Below are positions 54,186-63,475 of a stretch of 64,000 bases of DNA, in pieces. A model generated the notes under the pieces. That model saw only the letters and a program-made list of their open reading frames with translations, had not been told where the DNA came from and did no database searches. Position 1 is the first letter of the stretch; every line of letters starts with the position of its first letter. The DNA is from Marinomonas fungiae (lineage in GTDB: Bacteria; Pseudomonadota; Gammaproteobacteria; Pseudomonadales; Marinomonadaceae): contig NZ_LIQF01000005.1 in NCBI RefSeq assembly GCF_001418205.1, positions 124,001 through 188,000 on the forward strand. Direction: 5' to 3'. The position numbers were made by a program, and so were the translations under genes.

Positions 54186-55349
54186 CTACAGCTCACCAGA
54201 AAATGCTTTTTGACTAAGAGCAGAAAATAACGTGCTTTCCTCATCAAGATGTCTTAGTTGTTTATTCTTATATGATTCGATAGCAGAATATCTCGATAAA
54301 AACTCATCCTGAAGATCTGAAGAAGGAAGTGCTATAGGAGTTTTTCCAATAAGACCTACGTTTAATGTAGGTTGTGCAACTGCGCGGGTCTCACGTTCAA
54401 AGTAGCCTTGAACAACAGGACTCTGAAGATATCTGTATATATACTCTCGATTCACACTACTTTTTAATGGAATACGGGTTACAGCTCTGGCGATATTCCA
54501 GCCTTTCATTTCTTCAGAAACCCAGCCAACTTTCCCTATACTCCCAACACATGCAATCAATATCTCATTGCCCACTAGACGAGACTTTTTGTGTTTTAAA
54601 TCTACTGAGGCTGAGACTCGTCGAATAGTCGACTTATCAGGAGTTCGGCCTGATAAGTCGCCAGACCTCACTAATGGAACACCATCTTCATCATGTTCCC
54701 CAGGCTGAACAACTCCGTAGTTCAACTTATCATTAGACACAATAAGCTGATTAAGCTCCACAACCTCCCACCCCTTGGGGTTGGTCACTGGATCACCAAA
54801 CATATTCAAAAACACGGAGCGCAAGAATTCGTCGGCGAGGTCGATGGCTTGTTGCCGTTTGCGGCGGATGGCGTCGGCTTTGTCGAGGATGGCGGCGATG
54901 CGTTTTTGTTCTTCCAGTGGAGGAAGTGGAATTTCTATCGCTTCAAGCTTTCCCTTTGTTATGTGCTTTAGACCTACTCCGCCGTGAGCCTGATCAATAA
55001 TAAGGTTTAACTTTGAGTTAATTGCATAACGAAGGTAATTTTTACTAACTTCATTTTCATCAATATCAACTCTAAAGATATGTTGGTTCAGGAAACCTTT
55101 TCCCCTGTTCCAAAAAAATGCACCAAACGATGTTCCTGGAGTACCTGACCAAGAAAACAACAGATCGCCTGAATTAACATGAAAGCGATCTTCAACTTCA
55201 AAGTCACAGTAATTAAATGACTTAGTATCGTCGTTTAAATTTTGAATCCTGATGATTGGAGTTCCCGATGTTGACCACTCTTCAGGCTTAAAAGCTCTTC
55301 CATTTTGAAGTTTACAAACAGAGCCAAATTTCACCATCGGCCATTTCAT
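54186..55349 (-). CDS. hsdS: Type I restriction system specificity subunit HsdS
   Basis: 387 residues with two target-recognition domains (about 1-135 and 195-335), each followed by a conserved helix (LPPLEEQKRIAAILDKADAI after the first). The two domains read the two halves of the methylation site. Its ATG overlaps the hsdM stop (ATGA). The sequence of the domains is variable by nature and gives no recognition sequence. Confidence 0.93.
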   Translation of the reverse strand: MKWPMVKFGSVCKLQNGRAFKPEEWSTSGTPIIRIQNLNDDTKSFNYCDFEVEDRFHVNSGDLLFSWSGTPGTSFGAFFWNRGKGFLNQHIFRVDIDENEVSKNYLRYAINSKLNLIIDQAHGGVGLKHITKGKLEAIEIPLPPLEEQKRIAAILDKADAIRRKRQQAIDLADEFLRSVFLNMFGDPVTNPKGWEVVELNQLIVSNDKLNYGVVQPGEHDEDGVPLVRSGDLSGRTPDKSTIRRVSASVDLKHKKSRLVGNEILIACVGSIGKVGWVSEEMKGWNIARAVTRIPLKSSVNREYIYRYLQSPVVQGYFERETRAVAQPTLNVGLIGKTPIALPSSDLQDEFLSRYSAIESYKNKQLRHLDEESTLFSALSQKAFSGEL

Positions 55350-56950
55350 AGCATCCCCTCCAGTTCTTTTAGGTCTGCCATGATTTCATTTTCTAGAGCC
55401 ATCAGTTTGCCAAGGATGACTTTCGGCTCTTCGTATTGCTCTTCCTCATATACCACTTCTTTGTAGCGGTTGATGGAGAGATCGTATTTATTGCTGGCGA
55501 TGTCCGCTGCATCCACCACAAAGGCTTTTTGAGTCTTGTCGCCAAATTGCTCTAGGATTTGCTCTGCTGGTGCGTTGTCGAGTACTAGCTGGCGGTAAGC
55601 TTTCCATTTGTCGATGGCATAGGGTAGATCGTTGCTGTCTTCGCCTTTTAATGGTGTGCGTTTGTCATCTAGTGAGTAACCATCGGCTTGCAGGTCGTAG
55701 AACCAAACGCGCTCGGTATTACCGCCTTTGGTAAACAATAGGATCGCCGTGCTAACACCGGCATAAGGTTTAAACACACCGCTTGGTAAGCTGATAATGC
55801 CTTCCAGTTGGTTGTTTTCGATCAATTCTTGGCGTAACTGTTGGTGAGCTTTAGAGGAACCAAATAATACGCCATCCGGTACGATCACTGCGGCACGGCC
55901 ACCCAACTTCAAAGATCGTAAGATATGAGCCACAAACAACAGTTCGGTCTTTTTGGTTTTGACCATGCTTAGCAGTTCAGGGTTGGTATTGGTCTCGTCC
56001 AAGCTGCCTTTAAATGGCGGGTTCGCCAAGATCACATCAAAGAAGTTTTCTTCCTGCTTTGGGTAGTTCTCGCGGATCGACTTGTTCAAGGTATCTTGGT
56101 AAACGATGTTGGAGCCATTGACCCCGTGTAGCATCATGTTCATGCTCGAAACACGCAGCATGGTGCTGTCGAAGTCTAATCCCCAGAACATGTCTTCGTT
56201 GATGTGCTCGCGGTAGTTTTCCAGCAAATCCCCTGGGTAATGCTTGTTACCTTCTTCGTCTTCCCAAATGGCCTCAGGGCTAGAATGCTTACGATTCAGG
56301 TATTCCATAGTGCGCGCAAGGAAACCTGCGGTACCACAGGACGGGTCACAGATCGTATCCCAAGGCTGTGGGTCCATTATCTCAATCATGGCATCGATAA
56401 TATGACGCGGAGTACGGAACTGACCGTTGATACCTGCTGTGGTTAGCTTGCTTAGCAGGTATTCGTAGATATCTCCCTTCACATCGCTCTGGTTCAATGG
56501 CAGTGAATCTACCATTTCTAGCGCAGCAACCAACACAGACTCGTTTTTGATTTCCAAGTCAGCGTCTTGCATGTACTCACTAATGTGACCAAGTGCTTGC
56601 TGGGTACTGCCTTCTTGACCGATGCCGTCTTGCTCATCTGAGTATTGGCCCAGTTTCGCGAAGTATGGGTATACCTCATTCTTTAGGTGCTTATGCAGCT
56701 CTTTGCCCGATAGATTTTTGAAGTTCTTCCAGCGTAAAAGCTGACCTTCCTTAGTTTCTGGAAATAAGCGTGTAAAAGGCTTCCCAGTTAGCTTAGATTT
56801 ACGCTCAGCCGTTTCTTCCTGTTGATCCAGCATACGGGCAAACAATAGGTAACTGATCTGTTCGATCACGGTTAGCGGATTGGTAATCCCCCCAGTCCAG
56901 AATTTCTCCCAAAGTTTGTCGATGTCGTTACGGATTGGTCCGGTTAGCAT
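55346..56950 (-). CDS. hsdM: Type I restriction system methyltransferase HsdM
   Basis: 534 residues from ATG 56950 (AAGAGAG upstream); GTG 56968 is less likely. The N-terminal HsdM_N domain is followed by the N6-adenine methyltransferase core with SAM motif [13 protein letters not shown] and catalytic motif NPPF ([10 protein letters not shown]). It methylates adenine at the site chosen by HsdS and protects host DNA. It lies 84 bp from the hsdR stop. Confidence 0.94.
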   Translation of the reverse strand: MLTGPIRNDIDKLWEKFWTGGITNPLTVIEQISYLLFARMLDQQEETAERKSKLTGKPFTRLFPETKEGQLLRWKNFKNLSGKELHKHLKNEVYPYFAKLGQYSDEQDGIGQEGSTQQALGHISEYMQDADLEIKNESVLVAALEMVDSLPLNQSDVKGDIYEYLLSKLTTAGINGQFRTPRHIIDAMIEIMDPQPWDTICDPSCGTAGFLARTMEYLNRKHSSPEAIWEDEEGNKHYPGDLLENYREHINEDMFWGLDFDSTMLRVSSMNMMLHGVNGSNIVYQDTLNKSIRENYPKQEENFFDVILANPPFKGSLDETNTNPELLSMVKTKKTELLFVAHILRSLKLGGRAAVIVPDGVLFGSSKAHQQLRQELIENNQLEGIISLPSGVFKPYAGVSTAILLFTKGGNTERVWFYDLQADGYSLDDKRTPLKGEDSNDLPYAIDKWKAYRQLVLDNAPAEQILEQFGDKTQKAFVVDAADIASNKYDLSINRYKEVVYEEEQYEEPKVILGKLMALENEIMADLKELEGML

Positions 56951-56986
56951 ATGGTCTCTCTTAGTCACTCTTTAAATCATTAAAGG

Positions 56987-57005
56987 TGCTGTGAACATCA
57001 CAGCA
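56987..57005. promoter_or_regulatory. Inverted repeat upstream of hsdM
   Basis: TGCTGTGA and TCACAGCA, exact complements with a 3-bp spacer, 37 bp before the hsdM ATG. It could be an operator or a hairpin in the mRNA; no T-run follows, so it is not an ordinary terminator. Confidence 0.5.
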
Positions 57006-57034
57006 TCTAAGTTATTCATTTTTTTATTGGCTTG

Positions 57035-60000
57035 TTAACTTAACGAAGCGCTTGGTGTTTCTTGTTTAACAAACGGCTTTAGCACTTCAACAAGGTCATA
57101 GACATCACTCTCTTTAAACACACCGTCGATACCATTTGGGTTCACACTGGTAAACGGTGCTTCGTATAACTTCGCAAGGTCGATGAAACCGTAATTAGCG
57201 ATGTAGCTTTTCATCATGTCCATAAAGCGGACTTGCTGAGCCGTTAGGTTCGGGTGTCGGTGAACAAAGTCAGTGAAATGCTCATTGACCTTTTCTGGCT
57301 CCAAGCCAATCAGTTCTTGCAAGGTAATGTGCAGTTGATCGGCAGTACGGCCATAAAACTCGTTCAACGCATCCAAGCTAACCCTCGGGTGAGTTGTTAG
57401 GATGGTTGACGTTAAGTTTTTCAGATCGTCGACAGAAACCGGCTGATGCTGTTTGATCTTTTGCAGCACTTGGTTTTCAGAAACAAGTTTTTCTAAAAGC
57501 TCTTTTGCATTACGACGGTAGGCACTCACCTCATCTTTGCTAAATAGCGTGTGCTGACGATCTTCTGAGCGTACTTCACCGTCCTGAGTACGTGTTTTAG
57601 GGGTATCAAAACCACCCGTTCCACTGGACTGACGGAACTTCATAATGCCTCGTAGCTGAGTACGAGCGTTCTCCAGCTTTTCAATGCTTGGATTGTTCCA
57701 GAAGTCCGCGCTGTTCACTTCATCAATGATGGCTTGTTTTTGGCGTACTGCTTGAATATTGATCGCAAGGCTCGCTAGCTGCTCAAGTACCGTGGCACGC
57801 CCATCTTCAAAGCTAGAGGACTTCATAACCAGAGCGGTTTCAACCGTTGCGATAAGACGATCAAATTGCGTCGCGTGTTTGTCCTTTAAAACACGAGCTG
57901 CCATCAGTGGAGCCATGGTTTCAAGTAAAAGATGTTGAGTCGTTGATGAAAAGCCCATTAAAAGATCGGTTTGCAGAAGCTTATCGACCTGACGAAGCTC
58001 TTTTCGTACTGCTACGCTGTCACGCGGTAAATCAGCAAGATCGGCTTTAATTAATTCAGTTGCCGTATCAAAAGCTTCTCGATGGTTGTGCTTAAGGGCT
58101 TCAATCGCTAACTCGACACGGGCTTCAAAGCAGGTTTGCAGTAGTGGCTTGCCACCCACATCTTTGGCTTCCTTGTACTCTTGTTCAAAGTATTCAAAGT
58201 TGCCGTAGTGGTCGAAGATCAAGAACTCGCTCTTGTCTTTACCCGGGCCAAAAAGATTCTTACAAAGACGAGTACCACGACCGATCATCTGCCAGAACTT
58301 CACTGACGATTTTACTGTCTTAGCGAACACTAAGTTTACCACTTCTGGTACGTCGATACCTGTGTCCATCATGTCCACAGAGATGGCGATACGGAAGTCG
58401 TTGTCGCCTTTTTTGAACTCTTTGATCAAGCTTTCAACATGAGGCACTTTGTTGTGAATCACTTTGCAGACTTTATTGCCGTGCTGTGGGTATAGCTTGC
58501 AGAACAATTTTTCCAAGTGCTCAGCGTGCTTTTGGTTATTGGCAAAGACTATGGTTTTCCCCACCAAGGAATTGGTTTCATCCTTGATGCCGTTATTCAT
58601 CAGGTTCTCAAGGATTTCTTGGTCGGTCTTTTCACTGAAGATACGACGACCAATATCCTTACCTGCATAACTAGCGTTCTGCGCTTCATCAAAGCCAAGA
58701 TCGTCTTCTAGCTGCTGCTTTTGCTCAGGACTGAGATCTTTGTAGTGAATACCTTCACGTAAGAACTCCGTCGTGACATCTTTCACCTTGAAGTTGACCA
58801 AGTACGGCGGCTCGTGATTGATTGCCTGATCGAGAGTAAATTCATAGGTTGGGTCTGTGGTTTCACAACCAAACATATCAAAGGTATTACGGCTAACGAA
58901 CTTCACTGGTGTCGCCGTTAGACCTACTTGCAACGCATCAAAGTAATCAAAGATATCGCGGTAACGATTATAGATACTGCGGTGACTCTCATCGGCAATG
59001 ATTAGGTCAAAAAAGCCTACATCAAGCTGTGCAAAGCGGTTCATCATGCCTGGGTAAGTCGACACGTAGATTCGCGCACTTTCATCGATCTTGTTAGTTT
59101 CACCGATCTCGCAACGAGGTTCACTCGGTAAATTGGTTTTAAACGCTTCACTGGCCTGTGTACGTAGTTCTTTTCGGTCACATAGGAAAAGCACGCGCTT
59201 TGCCCAACCTGCGTTTAGAAGCAAATCTCCCAAGGCTATAGCAACACGAGTTTTACCCGTGCCAGTCGCTTGGATAATAAGCGCCTTGCGACGTTGCTCT
59301 TGGAATGTCTTGGCCACGGATTTAATCGCTTCAATCTGGTACAAACGATCAGCGATTTTAAGGTTTGGATTGTTTTGCTCAAGCTGATTATTGCGGTAAG
59401 TACGCTGGTAAATCAGGTAATTCAAACTATCTTGACTGTAAAAGCCGTAGACCATACGTGGCGAGTTGTACTGTGCATCATCCCAGATAAAGGTTTCGTA
59501 GCCGTTGGTGTAGAAGATCACTGGACGCTGACCAAACTCTTTTTCTAGGCTGTCTGCGTACAAGCGAGCTTGTTCACGACCCGCCTGATCGGATTCATTG
59601 CCAGTACGTTTAGCCTCCACTACCGCTAGCGGCTTACCATCACTGCCCCATAGGACGTAATCAACGTAACCCACACCTGTCGGATTGTTTGGGAAATCAA
59701 CTTTTACTTCGATGCCAACACTTTCTTTGTTAGATACATCCCAGCCTGCTTGGGCAAGCATAGAGTCAATAAGTAGCTTACGAGTCTTAGCTTCGTTCCA
59801 CTGTAGGCTGTCTGCAACGGCCTCACTTTCTTGTTTACGTTTTTGCTGATCTGGAAATGCCGGTGCTTCAAGGTGTTTAAGGTTCTTGGTGCGTTCTTGC
59901 TCGACTTGCTCTAATAGCTCTTCGTTTAGCTTACGTTGCTTTTCTAACTCTTCTTTGTACTTGGCAACTGAACCCGATAGAGCAATGGCTTCTGCACGGT

Positions 60001-60418
60001 TGTCTTTTACATCTGTGAAAGCCGGTATATCGGCTTTTTTCTTAACGTAATATTTTATCGCTAAATACGAGGCAAGCTGATGAGCTGTACCAAGGGCGAT
60101 GGATGCTGTTCGGGTATCACCTTCTCCGCCGTGAGCCGTATCGTTGCCCAGCGCTCGTAAATAGTTCAGCTGATGGATCAATGATTGGTTTACACAGTTA
60201 CGAAATGTGCTGTCTTTGATAAGCTCGTAGAAACTTGCCTCTGGTATACGTGGTAGGCGCTCTTCTTTATAAATAGCCTTGGTTAGCTCTTCTGCGAAAG
60301 CTCGTAAACGAGTCAAAGCACTACCTGGGTCAATAAACAATACAGCCTCAGCCAATCCTGCTAGGTTAGCCAGCGTTTCGTTTTCTGGTCGAAGAAACTC
60401 AAAGTTTTGTGATTTCAT
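57035..60418 (-). CDS. hsdR: Type I restriction endonuclease subunit HsdR
   Basis: 1127 residues from ATG 60418; ATG 60436 would give six more, but the predicted sigma-54 start site falls at that ATG. Order: DUF4145 domain (about 1-130), coiled coil, nuclease domain with GYVDYVLW and AVVEAKR (PD-(D/E)xK), helicase lobes with ATGTGKTRVAIAL, ADESHRSIYN and GLTATP, and an EcoEI-type C-terminal domain. It translocates DNA and cuts unmethylated invaders. Likely first gene of hsdRMS, under the activator at 60470. Confidence 0.94.
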   Translation of the reverse strand: MKSQNFEFLRPENETLANLAGLAEAVLFIDPGSALTRLRAFAEELTKAIYKEERLPRIPEASFYELIKDSTFRNCVNQSLIHQLNYLRALGNDTAHGGEGDTRTASIALGTAHQLASYLAIKYYVKKKADIPAFTDVKDNRAEAIALSGSVAKYKEELEKQRKLNEELLEQVEQERTKNLKHLEAPAFPDQQKRKQESEAVADSLQWNEAKTRKLLIDSMLAQAGWDVSNKESVGIEVKVDFPNNPTGVGYVDYVLWGSDGKPLAVVEAKRTGNESDQAGREQARLYADSLEKEFGQRPVIFYTNGYETFIWDDAQYNSPRMVYGFYSQDSLNYLIYQRTYRNNQLEQNNPNLKIADRLYQIEAIKSVAKTFQEQRRKALIIQATGTGKTRVAIALGDLLLNAGWAKRVLFLCDRKELRTQASEAFKTNLPSEPRCEIGETNKIDESARIYVSTYPGMMNRFAQLDVGFFDLIIADESHRSIYNRYRDIFDYFDALQVGLTATPVKFVSRNTFDMFGCETTDPTYEFTLDQAINHEPPYLVNFKVKDVTTEFLREGIHYKDLSPEQKQQLEDDLGFDEAQNASYAGKDIGRRIFSEKTDQEILENLMNNGIKDETNSLVGKTIVFANNQKHAEHLEKLFCKLYPQHGNKVCKVIHNKVPHVESLIKEFKKGDNDFRIAISVDMMDTGIDVPEVVNLVFAKTVKSSVKFWQMIGRGTRLCKNLFGPGKDKSEFLIFDHYGNFEYFEQEYKEAKDVGGKPLLQTCFEARVELAIEALKHNHREAFDTATELIKADLADLPRDSVAVRKELRQVDKLLQTDLLMGFSSTTQHLLLETMAPLMAARVLKDKHATQFDRLIATVETALVMKSSSFEDGRATVLEQLASLAINIQAVRQKQAIIDEVNSADFWNNPSIEKLENARTQLRGIMKFRQSSGTGGFDTPKTRTQDGEVRSEDRQHTLFSKDEVSAYRRNAKELLEKLVSENQVLQKIKQHQPVSVDDLKNLTSTILTTHPRVSLDALNEFYGRTADQLHITLQELIGLEPEKVNEHFTDFVHRHPNLTAQQVRFMDMMKSYIANYGFIDLAKLYEAPFTSVNPNGIDGVFKESDVYDLVEVLKPFVKQETPSASLS

Positions 60419-60447
60419 AAATAATATTTTATCCATACCAATGTATT

Positions 60448-60464
60448 TGCGAACGTCATGCCAA
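60448..60464 (-). promoter_or_regulatory. Sigma-54 (-24/-12) promoter of hsdR
   Basis: TTGGCATGACGTTCGCA on the minus strand matches YTGGCACGRNNNTTGCW at 15 of 17 positions including both invariant doublets GG and GC at the required 10-bp spacing. It lies in the 33-bp gap between the sigma-54 activator and hsdR. The predicted start of transcription is at about 60436-60437. Confidence 0.75.
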
Positions 60465-60469
60465 GTTTG

Positions 60470-61960
60470 CTAGGCATCGATTTTTACATTGTGCTTATCA
60501 ATCCAATTGTTCAGTGTTTGGTAGTTTTTAAGCCCTAAAAGCTCCGCTGCACGGGACTTATTGCCTTGGGCTGCTAACAGTGCTTTAGGCACATAGTGAC
60601 CTACCAGTTCCGAAATAATATTTTGAATATCAATACCTTGAGAGATTTCCCTATCTAGCAAGCCATCTTGTTTTTGTGGTCGATGGAAAAATGCTTGCTG
60701 CATTTCCTCACCACTGATGAGTTCATCACTACTCCATAGTGATGCTCGTAATATCGTAGAGCGTAATTCGCGAATGTTGCCAGGCCAGCGGTGCAACAGG
60801 ATAAGATTTTTTGCATCAACAGAAAGTTTTGTATCTTCGAGCGCTTTATCTTGTTTTGCTAGACCTGCAAGCAGTGTTTCAGAGAGATGCAGTAGATCAC
60901 CTTCACGGCTTCGTAGAGGCGGCAGCGTTAGCACACCAACTGCAACTCGATAGAACAAGTCTTCACGGAAGTCTCCACTGGCGATGTCTTCGATCAGATT
61001 TCGATGCGTCGCGGTAATGATTCTGACATCAACCGATTCTTCTTTTTGAGAGCCAACTGGCGTAACTAAGCCTTCTTGTATTGCGCGAAGTAAGCGTACT
61101 TGAGCCGCTGGCGTTAATTCACCAAATTCATCCAAGAATAATGTTCCGCCATGGGCTTGCTGAAAGACACCCGCGCTATCTGAGGTAGCCCCCGTAAATG
61201 CTCCTTTTTTATGGCCAAAAAGCGTCGTATCGATTAACTCTGGCGGTATTGCTCCACAGTTCAACGCAATAAAGGGCTTATTAGCACGCTGACTAGCGTT
61301 ATGTATGGCTCTGGCAAACAGCTCTTTACCAGTTCCTGTTTCACCTTGAATCAGCACCGGTACTTCACGCTCTGCCAAAATCTGCGCCTGTTTCTTAAGG
61401 CGTAACATATTCGGGTCTTGGGTGATGATGTCATCGAATGCCGCATGAACGGGTGCCTGGTCATTGATCAGATTCGCTAAATGCTGGTCATTCACCGACA
61501 CCGCACTAGGAATGTACTCAGCGGCAATATTGAACGGAATCTCGACCTGCTCAACCCCTTGCTCTCGGCTGGATTGATAAAAGGTCACGGGGTATTTGGT
61601 TTTACCCAGTAAGATCCAAACCGCCTGCATGGCTGGTGTACCAGGCGACAGCAAAACCGAAAGGCTTGAACGATCCGAATGAAGTTGCTGAAGGTGGCGA
61701 TCTGCCACTTGGTAAATGCTGGCAAAGTCGATAGGAGAAAGAAGCGTTTCTTGATGGGCTTCAATAGAGATCGAGTAAGCGCCTAAGCACTCAATTAACC
61801 ACGCTTTGAACTCACGTAATTCAGACTCGGTGTAAGCCCCAATTATAACCACTTTATCAAAAGTGAATGCTTGTAATGTCGTTAGGATAGGCCCCTGATT
61901 AGGAGTCCCAATGGTCTCAAGATCACGCTTGCCTATCCATGTTACTAAAACTGCTTCCAT
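60470..61960 (-). CDS. Sigma-54 activator with CARF-like sensor domain
   Basis: 496 residues. The N-terminal 150 residues form a Rossmann-like domain: MEAVLVTWIGKRDL, then VVIIGAYTES, and a SPGTPAMQAVWI loop at 105-116. This pattern fits CARF domains, which bind cyclic or linear nucleotides, as in RtcR. The AAA+ domain has Walker A GETGTGKE (206-213) and the sigma-54 contact loop GAFTGA (253-258). A Fis-type helix-turn-helix ends the protein. It is encoded 33 bp upstream of hsdR, with a sigma-54 promoter between. Confidence 0.87.
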   Translation of the reverse strand: MEAVLVTWIGKRDLETIGTPNQGPILTTLQAFTFDKVVIIGAYTESELREFKAWLIECLGAYSISIEAHQETLLSPIDFASIYQVADRHLQQLHSDRSSLSVLLSPGTPAMQAVWILLGKTKYPVTFYQSSREQGVEQVEIPFNIAAEYIPSAVSVNDQHLANLINDQAPVHAAFDDIITQDPNMLRLKKQAQILAEREVPVLIQGETGTGKELFARAIHNASQRANKPFIALNCGAIPPELIDTTLFGHKKGAFTGATSDSAGVFQQAHGGTLFLDEFGELTPAAQVRLLRAIQEGLVTPVGSQKEESVDVRIITATHRNLIEDIASGDFREDLFYRVAVGVLTLPPLRSREGDLLHLSETLLAGLAKQDKALEDTKLSVDAKNLILLHRWPGNIRELRSTILRASLWSSDELISGEEMQQAFFHRPQKQDGLLDREISQGIDIQNIISELVGHYVPKALLAAQGNKSRAAELLGLKNYQTLNNWIDKHNVKIDA

Positions 61961-61975
61961 ACACCCTGCTCAGCT

Positions 61976-61997
61976 ACCGCTACAATGACGTAGCGGT
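61976..61997. promoter_or_regulatory. Inverted repeat upstream of the sigma-54 activator
   Basis: ACCGCTAC and GTAGCGGT, exact complements with a 6-bp spacer, 15 bp before the activator ATG. The symmetry suits a dimeric regulator; it could be an autoregulatory operator or a distant enhancer site for the activator. Confidence 0.6.
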
Positions 61998-62106
61998 TAT
62001 AAACCATATATAAGAAGAATCTACCATAGGCCTATAGCGTAAGGAACGTGTAAACGGGCAAAGTTTAGGGAATCAGTACTCAATGCACCAAGCCTGTGCA
62101 TTGAGG

Positions 62107-62293
62107 AAAAGTATACGGTTTAATTTCATGTTTCTAAGAAATTAGCTCTAAAAACACGAAAGCCCCCATCCTGTAAGGGATAGAGGCTTTTAATCAATTT
62201 TTGGCCTTGGAAAAGTTTACGGTGCAATTCCTAGTTTTTTCGCCAAAAGTTTAAGGTTAATTACAAAGTATAAGGTTTAATTGTTTGAATCCA
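62107..62293. repeat. Right end of the Tn7-like transposon
   Basis: Four TnsB-type sites of pattern AAAAGTWTAMGGT-x-AATT start at 62107, 62211, 62245 and 62265. Eleven bases after the last comes the terminal TGAATCCA (62286-62293). The last two sites lie 20 bp apart, like the overlapping sites of the Tn7 right end. A terminator-like hairpin lies between the first and second site (62158-62193). Confidence 0.87.
62158..62193. terminator. Hairpin within the transposon right end
   Basis: Outer stem AAAGCC/GGCTTT with an inner stem ATCC/GGAT, then TTTTAATC. It may stop transcription entering the element from yhiN or elsewhere. The degenerate right end at 32475 keeps a related hairpin. Confidence 0.55.
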
Positions 62294-63475
62294 CTACACA
62301 AACTGCCCCGCGGCAAAGCCTGACGACCAGGCAAATTGGAAGTTGTAGCCGCCGAGCCAACCCGTCACGTCAAGTACTTCGCCAATAAAGTACAGTCCCT
62401 TAACACTATTGCATTCAAAGGTTTTGGAGCTGACTTCGTTGGTATCGATGCCGCCTAGGGTGACTTCGGCGGTGCGGTAGCCTTCGGTGCCATTTGGTTG
62501 CACGTCAAAATGGGTGTGGTATTGAATCAATTCCGCGAGGTTGTCGTTGGACAGTTCCGCCATGGGTTTGGTGATCCAAGGTAGGTCTTGTTTGACGACT
62601 TCAACGAATCGTTTTGGTAGCAGCTGGTTTAATTCCGTTTCTAAAGCACGCTTTGGTTTGTCGTTACGCAGGGTTTTGAAGTGCTCTTCAGGGTTTAAAT
62701 CTGGTAGCAGGTTGAGTTGCAGTTCATCGCCCGGTTGCCAGAAGTTGCTGATTTGCAAAATCGCCGGGCCGCTGATGCCACGGTGGGTAAACAGCATGGG
62801 TTCTTTGAAGCTTACGCCATTGGCACTGGCTTCAATGTCCACACTCACGCCAGACAATGTGGATAACTTTTCTTTCATGGCTGGCTGTATTGTAATTGGC
62901 ACTAAGCTGGCGCGTCTTGGTAGCACTTTCAAGCCAAACTGCTCTGCGATTTGATAGCCAAAACCCGATGCACCCAGTGTCGGAATGGAAAGACCTCCGG
63001 TCGCCACGACGAGGGATTCACATTCAATCTCTCCTTTGTTTGTGATTAGAGAGAATCCTTGATCCCGTTTGTTTATCGTTTTAACGCTGGTGTCGAGACG
63101 AATTTCTGAGCCAGACCACTCACATTCCGTTAGCAAGATATTGAGCAAATCTTTCGCAGAATGCTGACAAAAGTACTGCCCAGGTGCCTTTTCGACGTAT
63201 TCGAGCCCATGTCGATCGACTAGCTCAACGAAATCATTCGGGGTGTAGCGTTTCAATGCAGAGATGCAGAAATGCGGATTGGCCGATAGGAAATGCTTTG
63301 GGGCAGCATCAAGGTTAGTGAAGTTACAGCGACCGCCACCGGACATAAGGATTTTTTTACCGGCTTTGTTGGCGTGATCAAGCACCAATACTTTGCGCCC
63401 ACGGTAACCCGCTTGCGCGGCACAAAATAAGCCCGAAGCACCCGCTCCGATGATAACGACGTCGAAAGTTTCCAT
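62294..63475 (-). CDS. yhiN: YhiN (HI0933 family) flavoprotein; attachment gene of the transposon
   Basis: 393 residues. The N-terminal FAD-binding motif VVIIGAGASGLFCAAQAG and the family signature KILMSGGGRCNFTN are present; the end LGGYNFQFAWSSGFAAGQFV is the strongly conserved C-terminus. The role of this predicted NAD(P)/FAD-dependent oxidoreductase is not settled. Its stop codon touches the transposon right end, and its conserved 3' coding end is a suitable binding site for the TnsD-like protein. The gene is undamaged. Confidence 0.92.
   Translation of the reverse strand: METFDVVIIGAGASGLFCAAQAGYRGRKVLVLDHANKAGKKILMSGGGRCNFTNLDAAPKHFLSANPHFCISALKRYTPNDFVELVDRHGLEYVEKAPGQYFCQHSAKDLLNILLTECEWSGSEIRLDTSVKTINKRDQGFSLITNKGEIECESLVVATGGLSIPTLGASGFGYQIAEQFGLKVLPRRASLVPITIQPAMKEKLSTLSGVSVDIEASANGVSFKEPMLFTHRGISGPAILQISNFWQPGDELQLNLLPDLNPEEHFKTLRNDKPKRALETELNQLLPKRFVEVVKQDLPWITKPMAELSNDNLAELIQYHTHFDVQPNGTEGYRTAEVTLGGIDTNEVSSKTFECNSVKGLYFIGEVLDVTGWLGGYNFQFAWSSGFAAGQFV

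Larger units (their letters stand above)
32617..62293. mobile_element. Tn7-like transposon inserted at yhiN (29.7 kb)
   Basis: The terminal inverted repeats start TGGATTCA and share about 16 of the first 20 bases. Three TnsB-type sites lie at the left and four at the right, as in Tn7. The right end abuts the yhiN stop codon (62294-62296). CTAC flanks both ends (32613-32616 and 62294-62297); a perfect 5-bp duplication is not seen. Core genes tnsA, tnsB, tnsC and two tniQ genes are intact. Cargo is defence genes. The element is probably still mobile or recently so. Confidence 0.88.

Noticed and set aside
56987..57005. CRP binding site upstream of hsdM
   Set aside because: It has TGTGA and TCACA halves but with a 3-bp spacer, where CRP needs 6.
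32617..62293. CRISPR-associated transposon
   Set aside because: tnsA, tnsB, tnsC and tniQ are present, but no cas gene and no regularly spaced direct repeats occur anywhere in the element.
32612..62298. Perfect 5-bp target duplication of the transposon
   Set aside because: The flanks are TCTAC (left) and CTACA (right). Only CTAC is shared and it is offset by one base within a 5-bp frame, so I report a 4-bp match only.
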